Shown: positions 17,398 to 25,898 of the stretch, piece after piece
Numbering within the stretch: position 1 is the stretch's first letter
Layout of the letters: every line of letters starts with the position of its first letter
Assembly: GCA_029571215.1 (NCBI GenBank)
Contig: JAKPTE010000008.1
Coordinates: forward strand, 62,001-126,000
Direction: 5' to 3'
Origin: Bacteroidota bacterium
GTDB taxonomy: Bacteria > Bacteroidota > Bacteroidia > Bacteroidales > JAAYUG01
Length of the DNA: 64,000 bases
Made by a program: the position numbers and the translations under genes
The notes under the pieces: generated by a model
Databases searched by the model: none
What the model was told of the DNA's origin: nothing
Seen by the model: the letters and a program-made list of their open reading frames with translations, nothing else

Positions 17398-19848
17398 TCA
17401 GAAATTCATTTGCAACCTGAGGTTGAACCTCCTTCCGGTAAGGTAATTGGGTACGGCAAACATCCCCGGAACGTTCTGCAGGTTTGATACAGTGCGCACC
17501 CATAAATAGGAAATGGTGTTGTTGGTTCCAAATAAATTGAAAATCTCAGCGCTCAGGTAAATGCTCCTGAATTTATTGAGAAAAGTATATGCCGGCATTT
17601 TCCCTTCTTCTTTGATTGCTTTTATGAACCCTATATCGACACGCTTGTAAGCTGGCATCCTGTATACCAAATCATAGCGGCCGGCTACCGGCGGACTGAA
17701 AGACAGGGGGCTGCCGTACAAAAAATATAGGCTGACCCTGTAACTGGGATTCTGGGGAACATAATCCTGAAAGTACAAACCAAAATTCACCAGCTGATCC
17801 GTTGGCCGGGGATAAAAACCCGGTTCAACCTTCCGGCCTTCATTATCAAAATAAAAATCATTCCTTATATCTTCCATAGTGCGCATCAGCGAAAGACTGA
17901 CCCAGCTTTCAGCATCCTTCACAAACTCTCCGTTAAGCTTCAGATCAATTCCTGTTGCATAACCTCTGGCTATATTCTGAGCCGAATAACGTACACGAAC
18001 ATTCTCAAGTTTGTATGGAATTAAATCCCATAAATATTTATAATATAGCTCTGTGGTGAATTTGAAAGGCCTTTCCCATGCCATAAAATAATAATCACTT
18101 CCGGCCAGCAGATGAAACGACCGTTGCGCTTTGATATTCCTGTTGATGGTTCCCGAGGGATCGCGCATTTCTTTATAAAAAGGAGGCTGGTCATAGATTC
18201 CTGCCGCTAACCGCCAGCGGAAATCCTTTTCCCATCTGGGATTCCATGCCAGCGAAACCCTCGGATTAGCCAGTAACTGATTGCTGAAATCATAATAAAT
18301 CCCTCGAATGCCGGCAGTAATGTATGCATCACCACCCCATAAGCCCATCGAGAAGGTGTTTTCAATATACCCTGAGGCCCGCCATGTTGAAAAATGATTC
18401 GAAGATTTTACTACATCATACAGGCGGACTTCATCTTCAGAATAGGGGAGGCTGTAACCTGCCGAATCAACCAGCTTCCATTCACTGAGCCTGTCGTGTA
18501 TGATTTCCGACTGGGTTCGTATCCCCCAGCGCAGGGTATAGCCAGGAATACCATATTTGCCCGAATGCTGCAGGGAAAAAACATGGATCATGAGCCGGTT
18601 CCGCGCATGATCCAGAAAGGTTCCCACACCTATGTTCTTGATACTGTCGCCCGTAGTTTCCGTTCCTAACCTTGTATCCAGTTCATTAATCAGATATTGC
18701 CCTTCAATATCAAAAGTTTCTCTTTCACCTGATGAATAGGCTGAAGTGCTGAAATTTATACTGACATTCTCTCCCAGTCGCTGTTTGAATGTCAGTGCCC
18801 CCATAAGGGTTGTATATTTGTCGAGCTCACTGCCATCATAGTATATTTTCAATCGGTATGCACTGAAAATGTTACCAAAATCAGTTTCCCTGGAAGCTGG
18901 AACAAAATGATAGCTGTTTATGCTCACATTGGTAAGAAGACCAATTTCAGTTCTGATGCTGGGTGACCACGTCAGGTAACTCTGAAAATCCCAAAAAGCA
19001 GGTTTGTATTCTCCTTTTGTGTCAAGACTTCCCAATAAATAATGCGTTGTTTTGTACCGAAGGCCGCCAATCCACGACAAATGCGATTTGGTTGAAATAC
19101 CTTCTAAATGGGCACTTCCCCCGAGCAGACTACCCGAAACCGAACCGCCGGCACGAATGGGCTTTTTATAGGTAACATCAAGAATGGACGACATTTTGTC
19201 TCCGTAACTGGCATCAAACCCTCCCGCCGAAAATTGCACCGATTGAATCAGGTCCGGATTAATGAAACTTAGCCCTTCCTGCTGACCACTTCGTATGAGA
19301 AAGGGTCTAAAAACCTCAATGCCATTGATATATACGAGGTTCTCATCAAAATTTCCACCTCTTACGGAGTATTGCGAACTTAATTCGTTATTGGACGACA
19401 CACCCGGCAGGGTTTTTAATATGGATTCAAAATTCCCCGAAGTGTTCGGGATCATTTGCACGGTCTTCATGTCAATACGCGTCAGATTGGCCGTTTGATT
19501 CACTGCTTGATTGATGCGTACCTCATCTATTTCCTGCAAGTTTTCCTTAAGTGCGATAATCACATTCGTCTTTCCTTGACTTTCTGCCTTTACATTTATA
19601 TTGCGAGACTCAAAACCAACAGAACTGATCTGAAGCTTCCATTCTCCTTCTCCCGGCAAACGAACCTCAAATCTCCCTGAATCATCAGCCACCGTTCCAA
19701 TACCCGTACCGGTTACCAAAACATTTGCATAGGATACCGGCTTGCCATCCTCCGTTAGAACCCGTCCCGATATTTTGTAAGCTTCCTGGGAAAAGGCCAT
19801 AAGGGATAGCCCTGCTGTAAAAAGGAATGCTATTACTTTTGCTCTCAT
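17398..19848 (-). CDS. TonB-dependent outer-membrane receptor
   Basis: An 816-residue outer-membrane receptor. A signal peptide (MRAKVIAFLFTAGLSLMAFS) is followed by a CarboxypepD_reg-like domain (ISGRVLTEDGKPVSYANVLV, DDSGRFEVRLPGEGEWKLQI), a plug with SNNELSSQYSVRGGNFDENL and SFINPDLIQSVQFSAGGFDA, and a barrel that ends in FNLRLQMNF with the usual terminal Phe. ATG 19848 is chosen because it places the signal peptide at the N-terminus; an in-frame TTG at 19866 would add MYPPKL. The gene stands alone, with no SusD-like or T9SS partner beside it, and is divergent from yjbQ. The substrate is unknown. Confidence 0.92.
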   Translation of the reverse strand: MRAKVIAFLFTAGLSLMAFSQEAYKISGRVLTEDGKPVSYANVLVTGTGIGTVADDSGRFEVRLPGEGEWKLQISSVGFESRNINVKAESQGKTNVIIALKENLQEIDEVRINQAVNQTANLTRIDMKTVQMIPNTSGNFESILKTLPGVSSNNELSSQYSVRGGNFDENLVYINGIEVFRPFLIRSGQQEGLSFINPDLIQSVQFSAGGFDASYGDKMSSILDVTYKKPIRAGGSVSGSLLGGSAHLEGISTKSHLSWIGGLRYKTTHYLLGSLDTKGEYKPAFWDFQSYLTWSPSIRTEIGLLTNVSINSYHFVPASRETDFGNIFSAYRLKIYYDGSELDKYTTLMGALTFKQRLGENVSINFSTSAYSSGERETFDIEGQYLINELDTRLGTETTGDSIKNIGVGTFLDHARNRLMIHVFSLQHSGKYGIPGYTLRWGIRTQSEIIHDRLSEWKLVDSAGYSLPYSEDEVRLYDVVKSSNHFSTWRASGYIENTFSMGLWGGDAYITAGIRGIYYDFSNQLLANPRVSLAWNPRWEKDFRWRLAAGIYDQPPFYKEMRDPSGTINRNIKAQRSFHLLAGSDYYFMAWERPFKFTTELYYKYLWDLIPYKLENVRVRYSAQNIARGYATGIDLKLNGEFVKDAESWVSLSLMRTMEDIRNDFYFDNEGRKVEPGFYPRPTDQLVNFGLYFQDYVPQNPSYRVSLYFLYGSPLSFSPPVAGRYDLVYRMPAYKRVDIGFIKAIKEEGKMPAYTFLNKFRSIYLSAEIFNLFGTNNTISYLWVRTVSNLQNVPGMFAVPNYLTGRRFNLRLQMNF

Positions 19849-19935
19849 CAGTTTGGGAGGGTACAATGTATGTAAACTACAAAAACGAACTGAAATTGCA
19901 TATATGATTTATTTTCGCAAAAAAAACACAATTCC

Positions 19936-20349
19936 ATGATTCAACAATACGAAATTCATCTGCCGGCTTTTCGAAAAGGATACCATCTGATTACTCATCT
20001 GATTACGGAAAAAATGGAAAAATTACCTGAGAAGGGGATTGTTAATCTTTTTATCAAACATACTTCGGCAGCAATTTCAATCAACGAAAATGCCGATCCC
20101 TCAGTGCGTTATGATTTCGAATCCTTTCTCAACAAGCTGGTTCCTGAGAATGATCCGGTTTACACACATACTCTCGAAGGCAGCGACGATATGCCTGCCC
20201 ATCTGAAATCTTCTTTGCTCGGTCAGTCTGTTACTATTCCTGTGCGGAATGGACGGCTTGACCTGGGTACCTGGCAGGGCATTTATCTGTGCGAATTCCG
20301 ACGTCATGCGGGCTCACGTACCATTACTGTTACTATTATCAGTGAGTAA
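19936..20349 (+). CDS. YjbQ/UPF0047-family protein
   Basis: A 137-residue protein of the YjbQ family, often annotated as secondary thiamine-phosphate synthase because of a weak activity reported for family members. Visible signatures are GIVNLFIKHTSAAISINENADP (the conserved HTSA and N-E-N-A-D-P residues), TLEGSDDMPAHLKSSLLG with conserved His, and LGTWQGIYLCEFR. Conserved His and Glu suggest a metal site. It lies 66 bases upstream of iorA on the same strand, but a promoter-like box lies between them. The cellular role is not established. Confidence 0.9.
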   Translation: MIQQYEIHLPAFRKGYHLITHLITEKMEKLPEKGIVNLFIKHTSAAISINENADPSVRYDFESFLNKLVPENDPVYTHTLEGSDDMPAHLKSSLLGQSVTIPVRNGRLDLGTWQGIYLCEFRRHAGSRTITVTIISE

Positions 20350-20388
20350 TTACAGCAGTATTTTCATCACGCTTGTTTGGTTTATTTT

Positions 20389-20396
20389 TACCTTTG
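20389..20396 (+). promoter_or_regulatory. Bacteroidota-type -7 promoter box (TACCTTTG) upstream of iorA
   Basis: An exact TAnnTTTG match, 19 bases before the iorA ATG at 20416 and after the yjbQ stop. The -33 element is not clear. It suggests that iorA-iorB can be transcribed separately from yjbQ. Confidence 0.5.
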
Positions 20397-20415
20397 GAAA
20401 AACACTATTATTTGC

Positions 20416-21996
20416 ATGGAAAAAATGTTACTACTTGGCGATGAGGCAATTGCACAGGGGGCGCTGGATGCGGGTATTTCAGGAATGTATGCATATCCCG
20501 GAACTCCTTCTACTGAAATAATGGAATATGTTCAGGCTTGTGGTTCTGGAGTGCATGCTCTCTGGTCTGCAAACGAAAAAACGGCCATGGAGGAAGCTCT
20601 TGGAATGTCGTATGCCGGAAAGAGGGCCATGGTAGCCATGAAACACGTCGGGCTCAATGTGGCAGCAGATCCGTTTATGAACGCCGCAATAACAGGTGTC
20701 AATGGAGGTCTGGTTATTGTTGCTGCAGACGATCCCTCAATGCATTCCAGCCAGAACGAACAGGATTCAAGGTACTACGGCAAATTTGCCCAGATCCCGG
20801 TTTTCGAGCCTTCTTCACAGCAGGAAGCGTATGACATGACAAGAGACGCTTTTGATTTGTCGGAAAAATACGGAGTCCCTGTTCTGATACGTATTACCAC
20901 CCGCCTTGCCCATTCCCGTTCACAGGTGGAAAGCCGTACACCGCTTCCTCAAAGATCACTCCATCTGCCCGAAGAACCTCTCCAGTTTGTTTTACTCCCG
21001 GCTCTGGCCCGTAAACGGTACAAACGCTTGCTTGCTCTTCAGAAAGAATTTATGGAATCCTCAGAACATTCTCCTTACAACCTGTCGATTCTGAAAACAG
21101 GCGGGAAGACAGGAGTCATTGCTTGCGGAACAGGCTGGAATTATCTGAATGAATGGTTTCCTGACGGTGATTATCCGGGCCCGGTCTTGAAACTATCCCA
21201 GTATCCCTTGCCCGTAAAGCAAATACAGCGGATGTTTGATCAGTCTGCATCCATTCTTGTTCTTGAAGATGGATATCCCTTGGTTGAAGAGATGCTCAAC
21301 GGAATATTCCCGGTGAATAAACATATAAAGGGACGCCTTGACGGAACTCTTCCGCGTGATGGAGAACTGACGCCCGATCTAGTGGCTTCTGCCCTTGGCT
21401 TTCCTGTTAATGAGGCTTATCATATCCCTTCTGTCGTAGTTCCCCGACCCCCTTCTTTATGCAACGGCTGCAGCCATGCCGATCTCTACCTAGCTCTTGA
21501 TGAAGTTATGAAGGAATTTGGTAAAGGAAAAGTCTTTTCCGATATCGGATGCTATACCCTCGGTGCCCTGCCTCCTTATAATGCAATTTACAGCTGTGTG
21601 GATATGGGCGCCTCCGTTACAATGGCCAAAGGAGCTGCTGATGCTGGAATGACTCCTTCGGTTTGTGTAATTGGTGATTCTACGTTTACGCACTCAGGAA
21701 TGACAGGATTGTTGGATGCAGTGATTGAGAATACTCCTGTTACCGTTATTATCTCCGATAACTCCGCAACAGCAATGACCGGAGGTCAGAAATCCCATGC
21801 AACAGACCGGTTGGTTGAAATCTGCAAAGGACTTGGTGTCAGTCCCGATCACATTGTTACTCTGGTTCCTCTCCGGAAAAACCATCAAGAGAATGTCCGG
21901 ATTCTGCGAAAAGAAATTCTTTTTGAGGGTCCGTCGGTGGTCATTTTTCAGAGGGAATGCATCCAAACTTCCGCACGCAGACACAAAAAAAACTAA
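20416..21996 (+). CDS. iorA: Indolepyruvate:ferredoxin oxidoreductase, alpha subunit
   Basis: Large subunit of the enzyme that oxidatively decarboxylates arylpyruvates (from Trp, Phe, Tyr) to aryl-acetyl-CoA with ferredoxin reduction. The N-terminal half is the pyrimidine-binding domain (GDEAIAQGALDAGISGMYAY, YPGTPSTEI, KHVGLNVAADPF). The C-terminal half is the TPP domain (CNGCSHADLY, the GDSTF...G metal-binding region and SDNSATAMTGGQ). ATG 20416 gives MEKMLLLGDEA, the family start; a TTG at 20377 is less likely. The protein stops (526 residues) soon after the TPP domain: the C-terminal two-cluster ferredoxin domain found in archaeal IorA is not visible. iorB follows after 89 bases. Confidence 0.93.
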   Translation: MEKMLLLGDEAIAQGALDAGISGMYAYPGTPSTEIMEYVQACGSGVHALWSANEKTAMEEALGMSYAGKRAMVAMKHVGLNVAADPFMNAAITGVNGGLVIVAADDPSMHSSQNEQDSRYYGKFAQIPVFEPSSQQEAYDMTRDAFDLSEKYGVPVLIRITTRLAHSRSQVESRTPLPQRSLHLPEEPLQFVLLPALARKRYKRLLALQKEFMESSEHSPYNLSILKTGGKTGVIACGTGWNYLNEWFPDGDYPGPVLKLSQYPLPVKQIQRMFDQSASILVLEDGYPLVEEMLNGIFPVNKHIKGRLDGTLPRDGELTPDLVASALGFPVNEAYHIPSVVVPRPPSLCNGCSHADLYLALDEVMKEFGKGKVFSDIGCYTLGALPPYNAIYSCVDMGASVTMAKGAADAGMTPSVCVIGDSTFTHSGMTGLLDAVIENTPVTVIISDNSATAMTGGQKSHATDRLVEICKGLGVSPDHIVTLVPLRKNHQENVRILRKEILFEGPSVVIFQRECIQTSARRHKKN

Positions 21997-22085
21997 GCGG
22001 ATTTGGTACGCAGAAGTGCAAAAACTCCTAACAAATGAAAAGCCCATTTATAGATCGATAACAATAATTCCATCAGGGAAAGCGT

Positions 22086-22664
22086 ATGAAAACCGATATT
22101 ATTCTTTGCGGAGTTGGAGGCCAGGGTATAATTTCCATTTCAGCCGTACTGGGAATTGCTGCCCTCGAAGAAAATATGCATATCAAACAATCCGAAATCC
22201 ATGGCATGAGCCAAAGAGGTGGATCGGTTCAGTCGCATGTACGAATTAGTTCCAACCCCGTTGCATCTGACCTCATACCGCTGGCTAATGCCGGACTGAT
22301 TCTCTCCGTGGAACCAATGGAAGCCCTGCGATATCTTCCATGGCTTTCTCCCGGCGGCTGGATTGTTTCCAATAACCAGCCTTTCCTTAATATACCTGAC
22401 TACCCTCCCGTTGAATCCTTGATGCAGGAATACAAGAGCCGGAAAAATGCGGTTCTGATCAATGCAGATGAAATTGCATCGCGCTGTGGTTCAGCCAAAG
22501 CCTCCAATATGGTTATGCTGGGAGCTGCCTCCCGGTTTATTCATCTGAAGCCTGAAAGCCTGATGCATGGATTAGAAAAACTCTTCGCTCAAAAGGGATC
22601 TTCTGTAATTGACCTTAATTTAAAAGCTTTTGATGCTGGCCGACAGGCTTCTGTTGCCCTTTAG
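22086..22664 (+). CDS. iorB: Indolepyruvate:ferredoxin oxidoreductase, beta subunit
   Basis: Small, gamma-type subunit (192 residues) that completes IorA. It begins MKTDIILCGVGGQGIISISA, the glycine-rich signature of the family, and continues with KQSEIHGMSQRGGSVQSHVR, the strongly conserved segment. Together with iorA it should ferment aromatic 2-oxo acids in anaerobic amino-acid breakdown. It is 89 bases downstream of iorA; the DUF4301 gene begins 25 bases after its stop and may be co-transcribed. Confidence 0.93.
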   Translation: MKTDIILCGVGGQGIISISAVLGIAALEENMHIKQSEIHGMSQRGGSVQSHVRISSNPVASDLIPLANAGLILSVEPMEALRYLPWLSPGGWIVSNNQPFLNIPDYPPVESLMQEYKSRKNAVLINADEIASRCGSAKASNMVMLGAASRFIHLKPESLMHGLEKLFAQKGSSVIDLNLKAFDAGRQASVAL

Positions 22665-22689
22665 CAGTTGAATAATTTTCTTATCGGAT

Positions 22690-24207
22690 ATGCCTATGTG
22701 GACACAGGATGACATGAAACTTCTCGAAGAAAAAGGTATCAGTAGGGAAGAAGTTGCCCGACAACTCGAATTTTTCAAAAATGGATTTCCATACGCATCC
22801 CTTGACCGGCCTGCTATGCCTGACGATGGAATCCGGGTTCTTAATGAGCAGGAACAGGAACAATTCATTCGACTGTTTGAATCATCTGCACCCCAGATCG
22901 ATTTGCTTAAATTTGTTCCTGCTTCCGGTGCCGCAACAAGAATGTTCAAAGATCTGTTTGAATGGAAAAATGCTCTATCCAGGGGAATTTTGTCATTAAG
23001 CCCTTCTGCCCGCGAATTCCTTAACAATCTTGATAAGTTCGCTTTTTATTCAGAACTGAAAAAAACACTTGTTTCTCAAGGAATAGATCTTCAGAAGAAA
23101 ATCACACCGGATCAATATCCCGTTATCCTATCTGCCTTCCTGGACCCGGAAGGAATGAACTATGGCTCCCTGCCCAAAGGCCTGATCCTTTTCCATGCTT
23201 ATCCCGGCGGTGCTAGAACGCCTCTGGAAGAGCACCTCACGGAGGCTGCCCTGTATGCAAAAGGCATCGGTAACAGATGCCGGCTTCATTTCACGGTCTC
23301 CCCCGAACACAGGGATGCTTTCGTTGCTCTGTTTATTGAAAAGAAAGCATTCTATGAGCGTCTTTATCATGTTACCTTTGAGGTGGAATTTTCTGTGCAA
23401 AAACCGTCAACCGACACCATTGCTGCGGATGCATTCAACCAACCCTTCCGTGACGCGAACGGAAAATTGGTCTTCAGGCCGGGAGGACACGGTGCCCTTC
23501 TCGATAATCTTCAGTCCTTGCAGGCAGATATGATTTTTATCAAAAATATTGATAATGTCGTACCGGATCACCTTAAAGAACCTACGGTTCATTGGAAAAA
23601 AGTTCTGGGTGGAATTCTCCTTTCACTGAAGGAGAAAGTATATTATTTTCTTGAGAACCTCAGAAAGAATCCTTCTTCGGATCTGATTGATGAAGCCTTA
23701 CTTTTTGTCGAAAAGGAATTCCATTATGCTGTTAAAAAATCCGGAAATCAGAAGGAATTTATTGATTTTCTCATCGACATACTCGACCGCCCTATCCGGG
23801 TCTGCGGAATGGTTAAAAATGAGGGAGAGCCTGGAGGAGGTCCTTTCTGGGTTCGTCAGAGTGATGGCAGTATTTCCTTGCAAATTGTTGAACTTTCCCA
23901 GGTTGACCAGAATGACCCGGACCAGTGGGCAATCGTAAAAAAATCTACCCATTTCAATCCGGTTGATCTGGTTTGTTCCTTCCGGAAGCCCGATGGCTCG
24001 AATTATGAACTACACAAATTCCGGGATCCACAGACTGGTTTCATATCAACAAAATCCAAAGACGGAAAAGAACTCAAGGCATTGGAACTTCCAGGACTCT
24101 GGAACGGATCCATGGCGGGCTGGAACACCGTGTTTGTCGATGTGCCTCTTGCAACATTCAATCCGGTAAAGACGGTTTTCGACTTTTTGCGTGATACCCA
24201 TCAGTAA
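22690..24207 (+). CDS. DUF4301-family protein
   Basis: A 505-residue protein that I place in DUF4301, a family mainly found in Bacteroidota. No signal peptide or membrane segment is visible. The segment KFVPASGAATRMFKDL resembles the glycine-rich nucleotide-binding loop (GxGTRM) of sugar nucleotidyltransferases, and YPGGARTPLEEHLTEAALYA and RPGGHGALLDNLQSL add conserved blocks, so a nucleotidyltransferase-like fold is possible. It is the last gene of the yjbQ-iorAB run. No function is established, and the link to aromatic oxo-acid metabolism is only positional. Confidence 0.8.
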   Translation: MPMWTQDDMKLLEEKGISREEVARQLEFFKNGFPYASLDRPAMPDDGIRVLNEQEQEQFIRLFESSAPQIDLLKFVPASGAATRMFKDLFEWKNALSRGILSLSPSAREFLNNLDKFAFYSELKKTLVSQGIDLQKKITPDQYPVILSAFLDPEGMNYGSLPKGLILFHAYPGGARTPLEEHLTEAALYAKGIGNRCRLHFTVSPEHRDAFVALFIEKKAFYERLYHVTFEVEFSVQKPSTDTIAADAFNQPFRDANGKLVFRPGGHGALLDNLQSLQADMIFIKNIDNVVPDHLKEPTVHWKKVLGGILLSLKEKVYYFLENLRKNPSSDLIDEALLFVEKEFHYAVKKSGNQKEFIDFLIDILDRPIRVCGMVKNEGEPGGGPFWVRQSDGSISLQIVELSQVDQNDPDQWAIVKKSTHFNPVDLVCSFRKPDGSNYELHKFRDPQTGFISTKSKDGKELKALELPGLWNGSMAGWNTVFVDVPLATFNPVKTVFDFLRDTHQ

Positions 24208-24300
24208 CCATCTGTTGAAATTTCTTTGACTTAACTTTTTTTTAACTATTAATTTTTATAAAAATAATGATACTGTAATCTTTAGGTAATTCGGGGGCAA

Positions 24301-24308
24301 TACATTTG
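24301..24308 (+). promoter_or_regulatory. Bacteroidota-type -7 promoter box (TACATTTG)
   Basis: An exact TAnnTTTG box with a TTTA element at 24281 (16-base spacing) in the -33 region. It lies 23 bases before the ATG of the small exported protein at 24332, in a very AT-rich stretch. Confidence 0.6.
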
Positions 24309-24331
24309 CATCGACTAAACGAGAATAAATT

Positions 24332-24688
24332 ATGAAAAAACGTATTGCAACCCTGATTCTGCTGGCAACAGTATACTCTGTTTCCCTGTTGGCCGGAAAT
24401 GAAACCAAAAATTCAGGTCCTGAGTCAGCTGCTTCTTCAACGCTTTCAATGGTGGTCAAAGACAAACTGACGGGTGAACCCCTGACCGGAGTTCTGATTA
24501 CCATCGGTGAAATTGGAGCAAAAGCCTACACCAATCTGGACGGCACCTGCCAAATGTATAATATCCCTGCCGGTAAATACAATATTTCAACTTCCTACGT
24601 TTCTTACAATGAAAAGATTTTGAAAGAAATTAAGGTTTCAGCAGGTGAACCCGCGAGTATTGAAATTGACTTAACACCCGCTCGGTAG
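24332..24688 (+). CDS. Small exported CarboxypepD_reg-like protein
   Basis: A 118-residue protein with a signal peptide (residues 1-22, LLATVYSVSLLAG) followed by a single beta-sandwich domain of the carboxypeptidase-regulatory type: VVKDKLTGEPLTGVLITIGE, NLDGTCQMYNIPAGKYNIST and SYVSYNEKILKEI. This is the same domain that starts TonB receptors, here on its own and without a plug or barrel. It is probably periplasmic or surface-exposed. It has its own promoter-like box and no operon partner. The function is unknown; it could be an adhesive or receptor-associated module. Confidence 0.8.
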   Translation: MKKRIATLILLATVYSVSLLAGNETKNSGPESAASSTLSMVVKDKLTGEPLTGVLITIGEIGAKAYTNLDGTCQMYNIPAGKYNISTSYVSYNEKILKEIKVSAGEPASIEIDLTPAR

Positions 24689-24800
24689 CATCTTTTTCCG
24701 CTTTTTTCCTTCTTATTTGGCCATTTGCGAAACAGGGGGATTGGGCATTGCGGGTCAATTTACCCCGAGTAAACACAGTTTTTTTACATAAATTGTAATT

Positions 24801-24955
24801 TTCTGCGCAGGATCTCTGGCTATCTTATAATCCGTGGTTTTCCGTATTTTTTCTTGCCAATGAAAGCCACAGATTTTTCTCAGATTTGAATTGTACTATT
24901 CTTTGCCTGGCCTGTGGTAATCTGTATAATCTATGGTTTATTGTATTTTTCTAAC
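24801..24955. repeat. Dispersed intergenic repeat, two diverged units
   Basis: The second unit (about 24864-24955) reads CCACAGATTTTTCTCAGA, then ends with TAATCTGTATAATCTATGG and a T-rich tail. The first unit (24801-24860) keeps only the end: TATAATCCGTGGTTTTCC plus a T-rich tail. The same layout, CGCAGATTTTTCGCAGA and later ATAATCTGTGGTTTTGGC, occurs at 45877-45966. The match is by eye; no coding potential is visible. Confidence 0.65.
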
Positions 24956-24998
24956 CACTGTTAATCCTAGATTTTTTGCATAGCATAATCCCAATTAT

Positions 24999-25022
24999 TG
25001 CATTAGAAAAATTTCTAATGCA
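24999..25022. repeat. Perfect 11-bp inverted repeat with 2-base centre
   Basis: TGCATTAGAAA, a 2-base AA centre, then TTTCTAATGCA. All 11 pairs match. It could be a protein-binding palindrome or the tip of a mobile element; TGCATTAG also occurs at the edges of the dispersed 134-bp repeat family in this window. Confidence 0.7.
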
Positions 25023-25095
25023 CTGCGATTAAGAAAAATCAACTTTTCCGGTTTGCTGGGTCTGCACCAGAAACGTGATTTTTTTATATCGGGAT

Positions 25096-25155
25096 AATCC
25101 CAAATAATCCATTGGTTCGCTCCTTCTGAGAGCTCCCAATGAATAATTTGGGATT
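25096..25155 (-). repeat. Long imperfect hairpin, possible terminator
   Basis: Arms of 20 bases (25096-25115 and 25136-25155) pair with two non-Watson-Crick positions; the left arm starts AATCCCAAATAATCC and the right arm ends AATTTGGGATT. The loop contains a further GCTC/GAGC pairing. It lies about 110 bases after the stop of the minus-strand MORN-like gene and may stop its transcription, or it may be a REP/MITE-like element. Confidence 0.6.
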
Positions 25156-25265
25156 TTTGTATTTAACGTTTAACCATTAAACAAGCGAAAAAAATTCCAC
25201 TCTCACCCAACACGAAACACGAAATAATTAGCTGGAACACGAAAAAAGGGAACCCCAGGACCTCG

Positions 25266-25739
25266 TCAATCAGATATCACCAGATAACTTTTTTGTCCTG
25301 TTATCTTCCCGTTTTCATCATACATCGTCCAGATACCGGCTTTTGACCCGTCAATATATTGCATCTCATAACGCAACACACCTTTTTCATCCCAGATATA
25401 CCACTTTCCGTTTTTTGCGTCATTGCAGTAATTGGCTTCTCCTGTCTTGGTACCATCAGCATTGTACTGAATCCATGTACCATGCATTTTTCCGGCACGA
25501 TAGGAACGGATTTCTTTGAGATTCCCGTTTTCATAATAAATCAGGGTAATACCATCCTTTAACCCATCCTTGATTTCCACTACATTTTTTGTTTTTCCGT
25601 CGGCATAACGCTCAGTATATACACCTGTATATTTTTTACCGGATGCATCGTAATACAATCCGTCTGGTGTTTCAATAATCTGGCCGGAAACTTCTATGCC
25701 CAACCATAGAGTTATTAACAGTACAATAATCTTTTTCAT
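25266..25739 (-). CDS. Exported MORN/YwqK-like repeat protein
   Basis: A 157-residue exported protein. ATG 25739 gives MKKIIVLLITLWLGIEVSG, a clear signal peptide; an upstream in-frame start at 25787 would mask it. The mature part is a run of about five short beta-hairpin repeats of the form G-x-W/T-x-x-Y-x-x-x-G: GLYYDASGKKYTGVYTERYA, DGITLIYYENGNLKEI, MHGTWIQYNADGTKTGE, NGKWYIWDEKGVLRYE and AGIWTMYDENGKITGQ. Such proteins are often labelled toxin-antitoxin YwqK family antitoxin, but no toxin gene is adjacent, so I keep the structural description. Confidence 0.85.
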   Translation of the reverse strand: MKKIIVLLITLWLGIEVSGQIIETPDGLYYDASGKKYTGVYTERYADGKTKNVVEIKDGLKDGITLIYYENGNLKEIRSYRAGKMHGTWIQYNADGTKTGEANYCNDAKNGKWYIWDEKGVLRYEMQYIDGSKAGIWTMYDENGKITGQKSYLVISD

Positions 25740-25898
25740 TTCCGAATCATTAAATGCAAAAAAAATTACCGACCCAAAAAAAGCCAATTAAAACTACTTT
25801 TTGGTTACCATAAAATTAATCAATTGTTAAGATGTATTCTTATTTTTTAATAATTATTTAATACTGTTTTTTTAACTTCGTGCTGTAAAAAGAAGTAT

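Larger units (their letters stand above)
24689..25265. other. Repeat-rich intergenic region
   Basis: This 577-base gap between convergent genes holds no convincing gene. It contains two diverged units of a CAGATTTTTC-type repeat (24801-24955, shared with 45877-45966), a perfect palindrome (24999-25022) and a long imperfect hairpin (25096-25155), each listed separately. The base composition is AT-rich, and the many near-repeats suggest non-coding mobile or regulatory sequence. Confidence 0.7.

Noticed and set aside
24801-25155. Possible CRISPR array in the repeat-rich gap
   Set aside because: Repeats are few, diverged and irregularly spaced, with no unique spacers of equal length and no cas genes.
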